Shown: one piece after another, positions 27,601-35,056 of the stretch
How positions within the stretch are numbered: position 1 is the first letter of the stretch
Layout: the number at the start of each line of letters is the position of its first letter
Origin: an uncultured Bacteroidales bacterium
GTDB taxonomy: Bacteria > Bacteroidota > Bacteroidia > Bacteroidales > Paludibacteraceae
DNA: 64,000 bases
Assembly (NCBI GenBank): GCA_903901975.1
Contig: CAIUTB010000040.1
Coordinates: forward strand, 1-64,000
Direction of reading: 5' to 3'
Translations under genes and position numbers: made by a program
The notes under the pieces: generated by a model
What the model was told of the DNA's origin: nothing
Seen by the model: only the letters and a program-made list of their open reading frames with translations
Databases searched by the model: none

Positions 27601-30600
27601 AACAGTAGAAACAAATTTGTTAAACGGACTCTCGAAAACAACAGAATATGAGTATGATGGTGGTGAAGGTTGGGATTTGTATGGCAATCCTTTTTCTATC
27701 AAAACAACTCAGGGAAATATAATAACCACACAAAACCTAACGTATGTTCAAAAAGGTTCGTGGTGTCCGAATAAGCTGGATAAAATCACCATTACAAAGA
27801 CAAAGGGTAGTGAAAGTATTGTTCGTACAATTGATTATTCATACGATAATAACGGAAATTTGACCGGACAAACAAATGATGAAGGTGATACAAATGAACA
27901 ATCAGTAGTCTATTCAGAACCAAACCAATTTGGCCAGCCTACGAAGATACAAACAACTGCAAATGGAAATACCAGAACAGCTTCAATAACAATTACATCT
28001 TCCGGTCGGTTCATTTCGAGTACAACCAATGTATTGGGTCAAACTACTTCCTACGATTGGGGTGACGAATCACGTGGATTACTTTTTGAACAAACAGACC
28101 ATCGAGGAACAATAAATTATACAACACATTATACGTATAACGGATTGGGGCAACTGACGAAAACGAAATACCCTACCGGATTAGGAAAAACTTCCGTACC
28201 TCAATGGGCAGCAAATGGAAATACTTATAATTCGAAATTCTACATCTATTCCGAGGCTTCGGGTTCCGCTCCCGTTTATACATGGTGTGATGCACTGGGA
28301 CGTGAAATAGTAAAAGAAACCACCGGGCTAAACGGGAACACGGTCAGGGCGTTTACTGAATATAATTCCAATGGACAAGTGTATCGTATTTCCGAACCAA
28401 CCTTCGCAGGCACAGCTGCTACGTGTAATGCATGGGCAACCACCTATACGGAATATGATTCCTTCGGACGTCCTACCATTGTTGATACTCCTGCGGGACA
28501 AACTACCATGTCCTATACAGGAACCACTACGTTGGTAACTTCACCTAACGGAACTAAACAAACTGTGTTAAACGCGGCAGGACAACTACAAACCAGTACC
28601 GTAAACGGGAACACGGTTACCTACGATTATTATCCCTCGGGACTTGCCAAAACATCAACACCCGATGGAGGACAAGCTATTAGTATGCAGTACGACCTGC
28701 AAGGCAACCGTACCAAACTTATTGACCCCGATGCAGGAGCTGTACGAACACAGTATAACGGTTTTGGAGAATTGATACTGGAAAAACAATTGATGAAGGC
28801 AGGACAAGATTCTGTTTCCACAGTTAATACATACGATGAAACAACAGGATTGCTGCAAACCATCGTTAGGGGAACTGAAACTACTTCGTATGGTTATGAT
28901 AACCTGAAGCGACTCGGTACCATCGAGATAGCCGGGCAACATAAACAAACTTTTAGTTATGGCGATTTTGACCGGATAAGCAATGTAAAGGAAGAAATAG
29001 GGACACAGGTTTATAATAAACAGGTGGAATATGATAGTTATGGGCGGGTAAAGAAGGAGTTATTCCCTTCGGGTTATTACACAACGAATAGCTATGATAT
29101 ATACGGCAACCTTTCGGAAGTGAGAGATGCTAACCGCTCTATATGGAAAGCGGTGGAAGCTAATGCCCGTGGGCAATTGACTAAAGAAAATAAGGGAGTG
29201 AAACAAACCCTGTATGGGTATGACGACCGTGGTATGACCACTTCCATACAAACAGCCGGAGTGGTGGATATGAGTTATGTGTTCGATAGCAAGGGTAATT
29301 TGTTTTCGAGAACTGATGCTTTGACCAATCAAAAAGAACAGTTTGGCTATGATGTACTGAACCGCCTGACTAACTGGGATATTCATCAAAATAGCAGCAA
29401 TAACCTGCTTAAAGCAAACAGCATAAGCTATGATGCCACGAGTGGAAATGTCACTACAAAAAGTGATTTGGAAAACTATACGATGAGTTACGGTGGCAAA
29501 CGCCCCGATGGAAGCGATATAGGGCCACATGCCCTGGCAACTATTTCGGGTGTACCAAGCGGTACTCCTACCGATAACCTGGACGCAAGCTATACCAACT
29601 TTAAGAAAATAGCAACGCTGAGCGAAGGTACTAAAAGTTATGCTGTTACGTACGGAGTAGATCAGCAGCGACGAAAATCGGTGCAGACAGTTAATGGTGT
29701 TACCACTACCCGGTATTATCTGGGTGACTATGAAGAAGAAATTGGAGTTGGATATGTAAAGAAATTCCATTATCTTAGCGGCGGTGCAATAATGGTAAAT
29801 AACAACGGTGTAGAGACACTGTATTATGGATATACCGATAACCAAGGTTCCCTTATTGCCCTAACGGATGCAAGTGGAAATGTAGTTGAAAAGTATGCTT
29901 ACGATCCATGGGGAGCAAGACGTAACCCTACGGACTGGACGCAGAAAGACAACCGTACTTCATGGATAACTAACAGAGGTTATACAGGGCATGAGCATAT
30001 TGATGCCTTTGGCATTATCAACATGAACGGGCGGATCTATGATCCACAAACAGCCATGTTTATGAATACTGATCCGCTGGTGCAAGCACCGGATAACTGG
30101 GTTAATTATAACCGTTATAGTTATTGCTATAATAATCCGTTGAATTATACTGATCCGAGCGGGTATATGTCAAATACTGCATCTTTGGATGTTTCAAGGG
30201 GTAATAGAGGTTGGCAAATAATGAGAGATGGTGGTGATTACTGGGATGCTTTGTATGCAGATGCAGGCCCCGGTGAATGGGCATTTGGAAGTGGAGGCGG
30301 TGGAGGTGGTGGTTCCGGTTCTATGTCAGGGGACTATAAATATGATATGTATTTAGAAGCATCGAATCAGGGGTATGAAGGTACTTATAACGAATTTCAA
30401 ATCAAATACGATAGAGAATCAAAAAATAGAAATTTTAACGGAGATTTCACTTTTGGAATCCAGTGGGGATATGAACCTTATGCAATATCTAATAAAAAAG
30501 GTGAACCCATGCCAAATCTTTTATTAGGTAGCCCTGTTGTAGCAGTAGATATCATTACTATAAAATTAAGTGACTTCTTAAAGATAGATTATCTAACAAA

Positions 30601-30955
30601 GGATAATCATGAAATTGGCTTAACAGATCAATTAAAAGTAACTACTTATTGGCTTGGTACACTTTCATCAATAGCACCATCTGCATTTAAACTTTTAGGG
30701 GCTGGCAGAATGGTGACTGAAACGATGTTAATTACAACAAAATTTTTAGGCAAATCATTATTTGTAGTTGGACTTGTATTTACAGCTAATGACATTATTC
30801 AAAGCAAAGGATCTACAGAGTCTATAATTTGGGGTCTAGCTGATACTAGTATGAGTATTCTTGGTTTTGTTCCAGGCTTTGGACTGGTTTCAGCTGTGTA
30901 TTTTACTGGAAGAATTGGATATCAAGTATATGAAGAAATGAAAAATGAAAAATAG
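24641..30955 (+). CDS. Giant secreted SpvB/FG-GAP/RHS polymorphic toxin
   Basis: The start at ATG 24641 gives a signal peptide (MITNYKHNILSVLLAGVWAT, then QLLAQ); GTG 24626 is an alternative. About 2104 residues. A SpvB-like N-terminal domain covers about 100-270 (PSGIMGMQPDLSIYYNSQGG). Seven FG-GAP/VCBS calcium-binding loops follow (DVNGDGKSD, DLNGDGS, DINNDGVDD, DYDGDGLKD, DFNGDGLSD, DFNHDGKSD, DFDGDGRED; about 410-820). YD/RHS repeats run from about 960 to 1700, and the RHS core ([20 protein letters not shown]) ends at DPSG 1838-1841. The variable tip of about 263 residues has a G/S linker and hydrophobic C-terminus ending YFTGRIGYQVYEEMKNEK; its activity is not recognised. It is the only complete, exportable RHS protein of the locus. 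Confidence 0.88.
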   Translation: MITNYKHNILSVLLAGVWATQLLAQAPNFELSAPETDAQKNYVARDYIKLKATSTSGFHFSATDANHRFSAKIDAGLLFPPTDKTFQKTDGTFTTDPTQGAVVGSIPGKLNVGSSGCATYNIPIECPSGIMGMQPDLSIYYNSQGGNGPVGIGWNVGGLSAIGRATKNSFNDYAIAGINFTALDKYTLDGNDLVTLTGTYGADGSTYQTRIKNYTKVESIGQIGGISPQYFRVTSKDGRIIEYGNTTDSKMIPTGGTIPLQWFVNKVTDPNGNYMTFTYQTNGGQTVLSEIDYSGNGNKAPFTSIVFNYTTKSTIYKSYIAGYSIDDRFLLNNIQIKNNTTVLKQYSLDYNIQNSRYFLKSVTLVGLNNEKPNPTLIEWGADNSVTSVSTVSGTSIQDFIPGTTEIKWVSTDVNGDGKSDLAYIYSKVVNGTAKGFIATFLCSIDSNNKPAFNLYSDHLFDESIDVAALKNTLLNTNPTKLSADLNGDGSKFIVMPPTYQSFGGYCSSCFGYGGYGSFTFPIYKGNNNYYYCMSGTTKITSEMPIYTIADINNDGVDDIIIVEKGISNGHTILQYSNGIAHIPTVAELPTANDPWTSCNLDINSIPRDIFIADYDGDGLKDILILTDNGVKFFKNNGGLKSGDNGFTTVSFTEKASLNTFDTSYRTIKQGDFNGDGLSDFILNEHCNSNWKIALSDGNWGFNVSPLSNFTAIEEEYTPLNDDKEDCIVTDFNHDGKSDVVLIDAVYDYRINNIFGYPVGEPWGEYNKTDITWYTSTGGGFNANTQTVYDESYTYNYRNMVGDFDGDGREDIMTFGSNILNLSTTNKSSALYFYNSFNTNFEANKVKSITDGIGVRRDISYQPLTYTMIDANTTFFTKGNGLIFPLYCVSNISEPDGKGGSNITKFSYNEIVYQRDGNGFNGFKTRTISNASTNRKIVSTTDLNLNFYLPDKQTVEVSTLDNNSPISKTESYFTNLNYAYYFDPLLTKTVETNLLNGLSKTTEYEYDGGEGWDLYGNPFSIKTTQGNIITTQNLTYVQKGSWCPNKLDKITITKTKGSESIVRTIDYSYDNNGNLTGQTNDEGDTNEQSVVYSEPNQFGQPTKIQTTANGNTRTASITITSSGRFISSTTNVLGQTTSYDWGDESRGLLFEQTDHRGTINYTTHYTYNGLGQLTKTKYPTGLGKTSVPQWAANGNTYNSKFYIYSEASGSAPVYTWCDALGREIVKETTGLNGNTVRAFTEYNSNGQVYRISEPTFAGTAATCNAWATTYTEYDSFGRPTIVDTPAGQTTMSYTGTTTLVTSPNGTKQTVLNAAGQLQTSTVNGNTVTYDYYPSGLAKTSTPDGGQAISMQYDLQGNRTKLIDPDAGAVRTQYNGFGELILEKQLMKAGQDSVSTVNTYDETTGLLQTIVRGTETTSYGYDNLKRLGTIEIAGQHKQTFSYGDFDRISNVKEEIGTQVYNKQVEYDSYGRVKKELFPSGYYTTNSYDIYGNLSEVRDANRSIWKAVEANARGQLTKENKGVKQTLYGYDDRGMTTSIQTAGVVDMSYVFDSKGNLFSRTDALTNQKEQFGYDVLNRLTNWDIHQNSSNNLLKANSISYDATSGNVTTKSDLENYTMSYGGKRPDGSDIGPHALATISGVPSGTPTDNLDASYTNFKKIATLSEGTKSYAVTYGVDQQRRKSVQTVNGVTTTRYYLGDYEEEIGVGYVKKFHYLSGGAIMVNNNGVETLYYGYTDNQGSLIALTDASGNVVEKYAYDPWGARRNPTDWTQKDNRTSWITNRGYTGHEHIDAFGIINMNGRIYDPQTAMFMNTDPLVQAPDNWVNYNRYSYCYNNPLNYTDPSGYMSNTASLDVSRGNRGWQIMRDGGDYWDALYADAGPGEWAFGSGGGGGGGSGSMSGDYKYDMYLEASNQGYEGTYNEFQIKYDRESKNRNFNGDFTFGIQWGYEPYAISNKKGEPMPNLLLGSPVVAVDIITIKLSDFLKIDYLTKDNHEIGLTDQLKVTTYWLGTLSSIAPSAFKLLGAGRMVTETMLITTKFLGKSLFVVGLVFTANDIIQSKGSTESIIWGLADTSMSILGFVPGFGLVSAVYFTGRIGYQVYEEMKNEK

Positions 30956-30957
30956 AT

Positions 30958-31392
30958 ATGGCAAAAATTAAGAATTTATATTGGAAAATTTTTTTTTCTG
31001 CATATTGGTTTGCAGTAAATCTGGGTGAAAAAAAAACGCCAGAATGGAATGCTAGTGGTTTTGTAGAGTTTATTTATGCCTTTAATCTTATAGGACTGAT
31101 TTTTATTGTCAATTTTATATATGGAGGGGATCTTCCATTCATGATATTTTATGTTACGTTAGCAATACTTTTTTCAATTTTTTTGAATGAATTTATAATT
31201 CGTTCAAAGAAAAATGGTTTTAAAAAGCAAATAAAGTTATACGAATATTTATCAAAACCAGAAATGAGAAAAACAAAGAATAAAATACTTTTGATTACAT
31301 TAATCTCTACCTTTGTTTTTATGAGTGTTAGTGTGCTAACAATAAAACCTAGTGTAAGAGTAATATTACTCAATCTTTTTAAAAGTATATGA
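30958..31392 (+). CDS. Membrane protein paired with the giant RHS protein (putative immunity)
   Basis: The 144-residue protein begins MAKIKNLYWKIFFSAYWFAV only 2 bp after the RHS stop and so is probably translationally coupled. Three membrane helices are predicted (about 38-55, 61-80, 104-124). No known family is recognised. Position after the variable tip suggests an inner-membrane immunity protein. Confidence 0.65.
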   Translation: MAKIKNLYWKIFFSAYWFAVNLGEKKTPEWNASGFVEFIYAFNLIGLIFIVNFIYGGDLPFMIFYVTLAILFSIFLNEFIIRSKKNGFKKQIKLYEYLSKPEMRKTKNKILLITLISTFVFMSVSVLTIKPSVRVILLNLFKSI

Positions 31393-31474
31393 ATAAGTTG
31401 AAAGGTGGTACTGTATCAGATTTAGCATTGGCAAAATAAAAACGCGAAATTCAATAAAGATTAACAAGAATGGT

Positions 31475-31546
31475 AATGCCGGAAGAATTGGATTTCAAGT
31501 ATATGAAGAGTTGATAGAAACCCGTCCTTATGGATATGTCCTTTAA
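31475..31546 (+). pseudogene. Remnant of an RHS C-terminal tip
   Basis: The reading frame NAGRIGFQVYEELIE, ending at TAA 31544-31546, repeats the end of the upstream toxin (TGRIGYQVYEEMKNE). At DNA level, 31481-31510 matches 30908-30937 in 28 of 30 positions. The rest of the tip is lost. It is followed by the junction sequence seen also at 22184. It is a leftover of an earlier or duplicated toxin cassette. Confidence 0.75.
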
Positions 31547-31561
31547 ATGATTAAAAGGTGT
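31520..31561. repeat. Second copy of the RHS cassette junction sequence
   Basis: ACCCGTCCTTATGGATATGT and then TTTAAATGATTAAAAGGTG resemble 22184-22225. A third partial copy (GTTGAAAGGTGGTACTGTAT) is at 31397-31416, right after the membrane partner gene. AAAGGTG(G)T plus ATGTATCAG is the shared core. Confidence 0.5.
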
Positions 31562-31690
31562 GGTAATGTATCAGAATTGTTGATAAGCAAATAAGATATT
31601 GATTATCAACAGAACAAAATAAATTTTGGATAATAGAGGCAGGTGTTTTCATCTGCTTCTATTATTTTTAAGCCTAAAAACTGTCCTAAA

Positions 31691-32424
31691 ATGATTCAAA
31701 AGAAAGAAAATAGCACTTCATGCTTCAGATGTGTTGATACGTGTAAATGCAAAGGTTGTAGCTCTAACGATATCGTAAAAAACGGAAAGACCAGAAATGG
31801 GAAACAGCGTTTTCTGTGCAAGAACTGTTCAAAGAGTTTTATTCTGGATTATAGTTATAATGCTTGTAATAAGCATATCAATCAACAAATTATATTGTTT
31901 ACCAAAGAAGGGCTGGGCATTCGAAGTACTGCAAGAGTGTTGAAAATATCTGTTACTACGCTATTGAAACGGATAATTGCTATTGCAGCTACAATACAGC
32001 AACCTCCAATACCAAAAGGGATGAGTTATGAAGTAGATGAGATGAGAACCTTTATTGGGAAAAAATCGAGGCTGAGATGGATTGTGTATGCATTGGAGCG
32101 TGAAAGCAAAACAGTAGTAAGTTTTAATGTGGGTAGACGTACCAATAAAACTCTTAAGCGTGTTATCAAAAGTTTGGAATTGTCGAATGCCCGAAAAATC
32201 TACACAGATAAACTAAAAAACTATAAGTATATTATTCATAAGAAAATTCATAATACCCGTGTACATTGTACTAATCATATTGAGCGGCGACCTCACCCCA
32301 ACCCTCTCCAAATGGAGAGGGAGAAATATGAACTCATTTGAAACGGTTAAACCGAAAAACTATTTGTTATAGCAGGAGCCTGGTGGTATTGATAGCCGTA
32401 TTGCGGATTTATTTCTGGGCATAG
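31691..32424 (+). pseudogene. IS1-type transposase gene broken by a palindromic repeat
   Basis: From ATG 31691 (an in-frame ATG at 31643 is less likely) the protein has a four-Cys zinc ribbon (CKCKGC and CKNC) and GKQRFLCKNCSKSF, an HTH (STARVLKISVTTLLKR) and the start of an IS1 catalytic domain (MSYEVDEMRTFIGKK, RLRWIVYALERESKTVVSFN). After CTNHIER (ending near 32289) the frame enters a CCCTCTCC palindromic repeat and stops at 32341. The genuine C-terminus continues in another frame from 32332 (THLKRLNRKTICYSRS) to TAG 32422. The expected N-N-L-N-L-R link has been replaced. The transposase is therefore inactive as it stands. I could not define the IS ends. Confidence 0.85.
32289..32327. repeat. 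Palindromic repeat inserted in the IS1 transposase gene
   Basis: CGACCTCACCCCAACCCTCT then CC-AAAT-GGAGAGGGAG forms an 8-bp hairpin (CCCTCTCC/GGAGAGGG). It is closely related to the repeat after batE at 13335. It interrupts the transposase coding sequence and shifts its frame. Confidence 0.8.
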
Positions 32425-32469
32425 ATGATCTCCTCATATTTCCCTCAGTTTTTTATTGCCTGATTTTTT

Positions 32470-33225
32470 TTAAATTCTTACTTCCACCCCTTTTTCTTTC
32501 AGATACTTTTTTAATTCAGGAATAGCTATTTCTTTGTAGTGGAAAATGCTTGCTGCAAGTGCTGCATCCGCTTTTCCTTCGTCAAAAACACGAACAAAAT
32601 GTTCCATCGTTCCGGCACCTCCGCTGGCAATAACCGGTACATTCACCGCTTCGGAAACTGCACGGGTAATATCTAGTGCAAATCCGTCTTTTGTTCCATC
32701 GTTGTTCATCGAAGTCAGGAGAATCTCACCTGCACCTAAAGCTACAGCCTGTTTAGCCCATTCCACGGTTTTTATATCGGTAGGAACGCGACCACCGTTC
32801 AGAAAAACGTACCACTCGCCGTCGATAAACTTGGTATCGATCGCTAAGACAACACACTGACTTCCAAACTGAGCTGCCAAATCGCTGATAAGTTGAGGAT
32901 TGCGTACGGCAGAAGTGTTTACCGAAATTTTATCGGCACCACAAGCCAACAAAACTGATACATCTTCCACACTTGAAATTCCACCGCCAACCGTAAAAGG
33001 AATATTGATATGCTTGGCAATGCGCGTTACCAGTTCTGAAAGTGTTTTACGTTTCTCGTTCGTAGCCGTTATGTCTAAGAACACCAGTTCATCGGCACCC
33101 ATTTGAGCATATAAAGCACCCAATTCAACAGGGTCACCCACATCGGTTATATTTAGAAAATTGATACCTTTTACGGTTTTCCCGTTTTTAATATCTAAGC
33201 AGGGTATAATTCGTTTTGCAAGCAT
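32470..33225 (-). CDS. hisF: Imidazole glycerol phosphate synthase subunit HisF
   Basis: HisF is the cyclase of the histidine pathway. With ammonia from HisH it converts PRFAR to IGP and AICAR. The 251-residue (beta/alpha)8 barrel has both catalytic aspartates, D11 ([13 protein letters not shown]) and D130 (VVLAIDTK), and phosphate-binding loops FTVGGGI (77-83) and ASGGAG. No other his gene lies in the window; it sits downstream of mtaB on the same strand, separated by an inverted pair of palindromic repeats, so it appears detached from a his operon. Confidence 0.96.
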   Translation of the reverse strand: MLAKRIIPCLDIKNGKTVKGINFLNITDVGDPVELGALYAQMGADELVFLDITATNEKRKTLSELVTRIAKHINIPFTVGGGISSVEDVSVLLACGADKISVNTSAVRNPQLISDLAAQFGSQCVVLAIDTKFIDGEWYVFLNGGRVPTDIKTVEWAKQAVALGAGEILLTSMNNDGTKDGFALDITRAVSEAVNVPVIASGGAGTMEHFVRVFDEGKADAALAASIFHYKEIAIPELKKYLKEKGVEVRI

Positions 33226-33230
33226 AATAT

Positions 33231-33260
33231 TAGGCCCCCTAAATCCCCCTAAAGGGTGAC
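33231..33260. repeat. Palindromic repeat, CCCCCTAAAGGG type, upstream of hisF
   Basis: GGCCCCCTAAATCCCCCTAA followed by AGGGTGAC. It is an inverted counterpart of the repeat at 33330-33356. The two flank the 70-bp core of the mtaB-hisF gap. Confidence 0.6.
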
Positions 33261-33329
33261 TTTTGAGATTATTTATTATTGAGTTTTATCTGTTATAATT
33301 ATTTTCGATTAATAAAGTCTAAACAATAT

Positions 33330-33356
33330 TTCTCCCTTTAGGGGGTCAGGGGGCAA
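33330..33356. repeat. Palindromic repeat overlapping the mtaB stop codon
   Basis: TTTCTCCCTTTAGGGGGTCA and then GGGGGCAA. The mtaB stop (TGA, complement of 33346-33348) and its last codons are inside the repeat. The same TTTCTCCC(C)TTTAGGGG layout occurs at 63263-63291. Confidence 0.7.
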
Positions 33357-34659
33357 TACATATAGCCGATTTGTCCTCATTCCAATTTCCTAAAGTAACT
33401 ATTTCCACTTTATTAACCAAAATTTTATCATAAGGACGTTCTGCTTTTACATAATTAGCTGTGAAGCCCACCATATTCTCTCCTTTGTGACGACTTTCCC
33501 ACAAAACCGGCGATGTTTTGCCACGCTGACTTTCGTAAAATGCTTTTGTTTTCTTGTCCGACAAAGCATGTAACACATCGCTTCTATGTTTTCGTTCTTT
33601 CAAGTGGACTATGTGTTCCATTTCAAGCATTTTGGTGCCGGCACGTTCGGAGTAAGTAAACACATGAAGCTGCGAAATATCCAATGAATCAATAAATTGA
33701 CAGGATTGCTCAAACAGTTCTGCAGTTTCGCCTCTCACGCCAACAATTACATCCACACCAATAAAAGCATCGGGCATTAGCTGTTTTATTTTTTCTACTT
33801 TATGCGCAAAAAGCTCCCGGTTATATTTACGCTTCATTATTTCTAACACTTCGTTTGTTCCCGATTGAAGCGGAATATGAAAATGTGGCATAAAACGTTT
33901 TGCACTAGAAATATAGTCAATAATTTCATCGGTCAGCAGATTTGGCTCAATGGACGATATGCGGAAACGTACATCAGTCTGAATATTATCAAGCGCTTTC
34001 ACCAAATCAAAAAAACCTTCCTTAGTGGATTTACCAAAATCACCGATATTTACCCCTGAAAGAACAATTTCTTTTGCTCCGTCGCGAATAGCTTCTTCGG
34101 CCATTGCCACCGTTTCAGCAATGGTTGCATTGCGGCTTCGTCCACGGGCAAAGGGAATGGTACAATACGTGCAGAAATAATCACAACCGTCCTGCACTTT
34201 CAGAAAATAACGGGTGCGGTCGTCGTGTGAACAGGAAGGTTTAAACTCACGAACCTGCTTAATTTCATCCCTATGCACTTCAGCTATCCCGCTGTTATCG
34301 AGTTTTCGTAAATGATCCAGAATACTGAATTTTTCATTAGCCCCAAGCACCAGATCCACACCGTCGATAGCTGCAATCTCATCGGGTTTAAGCTGTGCAT
34401 AGCAGCCGGTTACTACCATGATGGCATTGGGATGCTGGCGGTTCAGACGACTAATGGCCTGGCGGCATTTATGGTCGGCAGTATCGGTTACCGAGCAGGT
34501 ATTAATTACACAAACATCAGCTTCTTCGCCCGGTTTTATTTTACTGAAGCCTTCGTCAGTCATTTGTTTTCCGATGGCCGATGTCTCCGAAAAGTTTAAT
34601 TTACAGCCAAGGGTATGAAAAGCTACTTTTTTATTGTTGAATATGTTGTTGTCAATCAT
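33346..34659 (-). CDS. mtaB: tRNA t6A37 methylthiotransferase MtaB
   Basis: The 437-residue radical-SAM methylthiotransferase converts t6A37 to ms2t6A37 in tRNA. Auxiliary cluster cysteines are C19 (FHTLGCKLN), C55 (VINTCSVT) and C86 (VTGCYAQ); the SAM-cluster motif is CDYFCTYC (C159, C163, C166). HTLGCKLN together with TADHKCRQ marks MtaB rather than MiaB or RimO. The last residues (CIAP then stop) are encoded by a palindromic repeat. A -7-like TAACTTTG lies upstream on the minus strand (34685-34692). hisF follows downstream. Confidence 0.94.
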   Translation of the reverse strand: MIDNNIFNNKKVAFHTLGCKLNFSETSAIGKQMTDEGFSKIKPGEEADVCVINTCSVTDTADHKCRQAISRLNRQHPNAIMVVTGCYAQLKPDEIAAIDGVDLVLGANEKFSILDHLRKLDNSGIAEVHRDEIKQVREFKPSCSHDDRTRYFLKVQDGCDYFCTYCTIPFARGRSRNATIAETVAMAEEAIRDGAKEIVLSGVNIGDFGKSTKEGFFDLVKALDNIQTDVRFRISSIEPNLLTDEIIDYISSAKRFMPHFHIPLQSGTNEVLEIMKRKYNRELFAHKVEKIKQLMPDAFIGVDVIVGVRGETAELFEQSCQFIDSLDISQLHVFTYSERAGTKMLEMEHIVHLKERKHRSDVLHALSDKKTKAFYESQRGKTSPVLWESRHKGENMVGFTANYVKAERPYDKILVNKVEIVTLGNWNEDKSAICIAP

Positions 34660-34684
34660 TACTATGTTTCAAAAAAAGAGTTTG

Positions 34685-34692
34685 CAAAGTTA
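34685..34692 (-). promoter_or_regulatory. Candidate -7 element for mtaB
   Basis: On the minus strand the bases read TAACTTTG, an exact TAnnTTTG match, 26 bp before the mtaB ATG. No ideal -33 TTTG is visible. Confidence 0.4.
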
Positions 34693-34773
34693 GTAAAAAA
34701 TGAAGAAATACGTCCGCAACCGATTTTCTTTAGTACTTTTACCAATCAAAAATTACTACTAAAACAAAATAAA

Positions 34774-35055
34774 ATGACATCCGTTCAACTTGTTGGTTTT
34801 TTAGCAACCACGCTTTCTGTTTTGAATCAAATCCCTCAGGCTATTAAAGTAATGCGTTCGCAGGATACACATAGTATTTCGCTGGTTATGTATTGTATTG
34901 TAGTTGTGGCAATTAGTTTATGGTTGGTCTATGGAATCATGCTGAATGATGCTCCACTTATTTGGGCAAATACACTTTCTTTATTCCCTATCGTATATAT
35001 TTTCATTATAAAAATGAAAAATACTATTCAGGGAAAAGATAAACTATCAATCTAA
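34774..35055 (+). CDS. SemiSWEET-family sugar transporter
   Basis: The start at ATG 34774 gives MTSVQLVGFLATTLSVLNQI and a 93-residue protein. Upstream codons in the same frame belong to the intergenic region. Three membrane helices form one SWEET/PQ-loop triple-helix unit, with the signature NQIPQAIKVMRSQDTHSISL. Such proteins dimerise to a sugar facilitator in the inner membrane. It lies just before the glycan-utilisation region and could export or import a mono- or disaccharide. Confidence 0.88.
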   Translation: MTSVQLVGFLATTLSVLNQIPQAIKVMRSQDTHSISLVMYCIVVVAISLWLVYGIMLNDAPLIWANTLSLFPIVYIFIIKMKNTIQGKDKLSI

Positions 35056-35056
35056 T

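Noticed and set aside
29060-29845. 261-codon minus-strand ORF inside the giant RHS gene
   Set aside because: It is antisense to strongly conserved RHS repeats and has no start signal or recognisable domain; it is a shadow frame.
34615-34773. N-terminal extension of the SemiSWEET protein
   Set aside because: The extension is hydrophilic and overlaps the start of mtaB. The three-helix family unit begins at ATG 34774.
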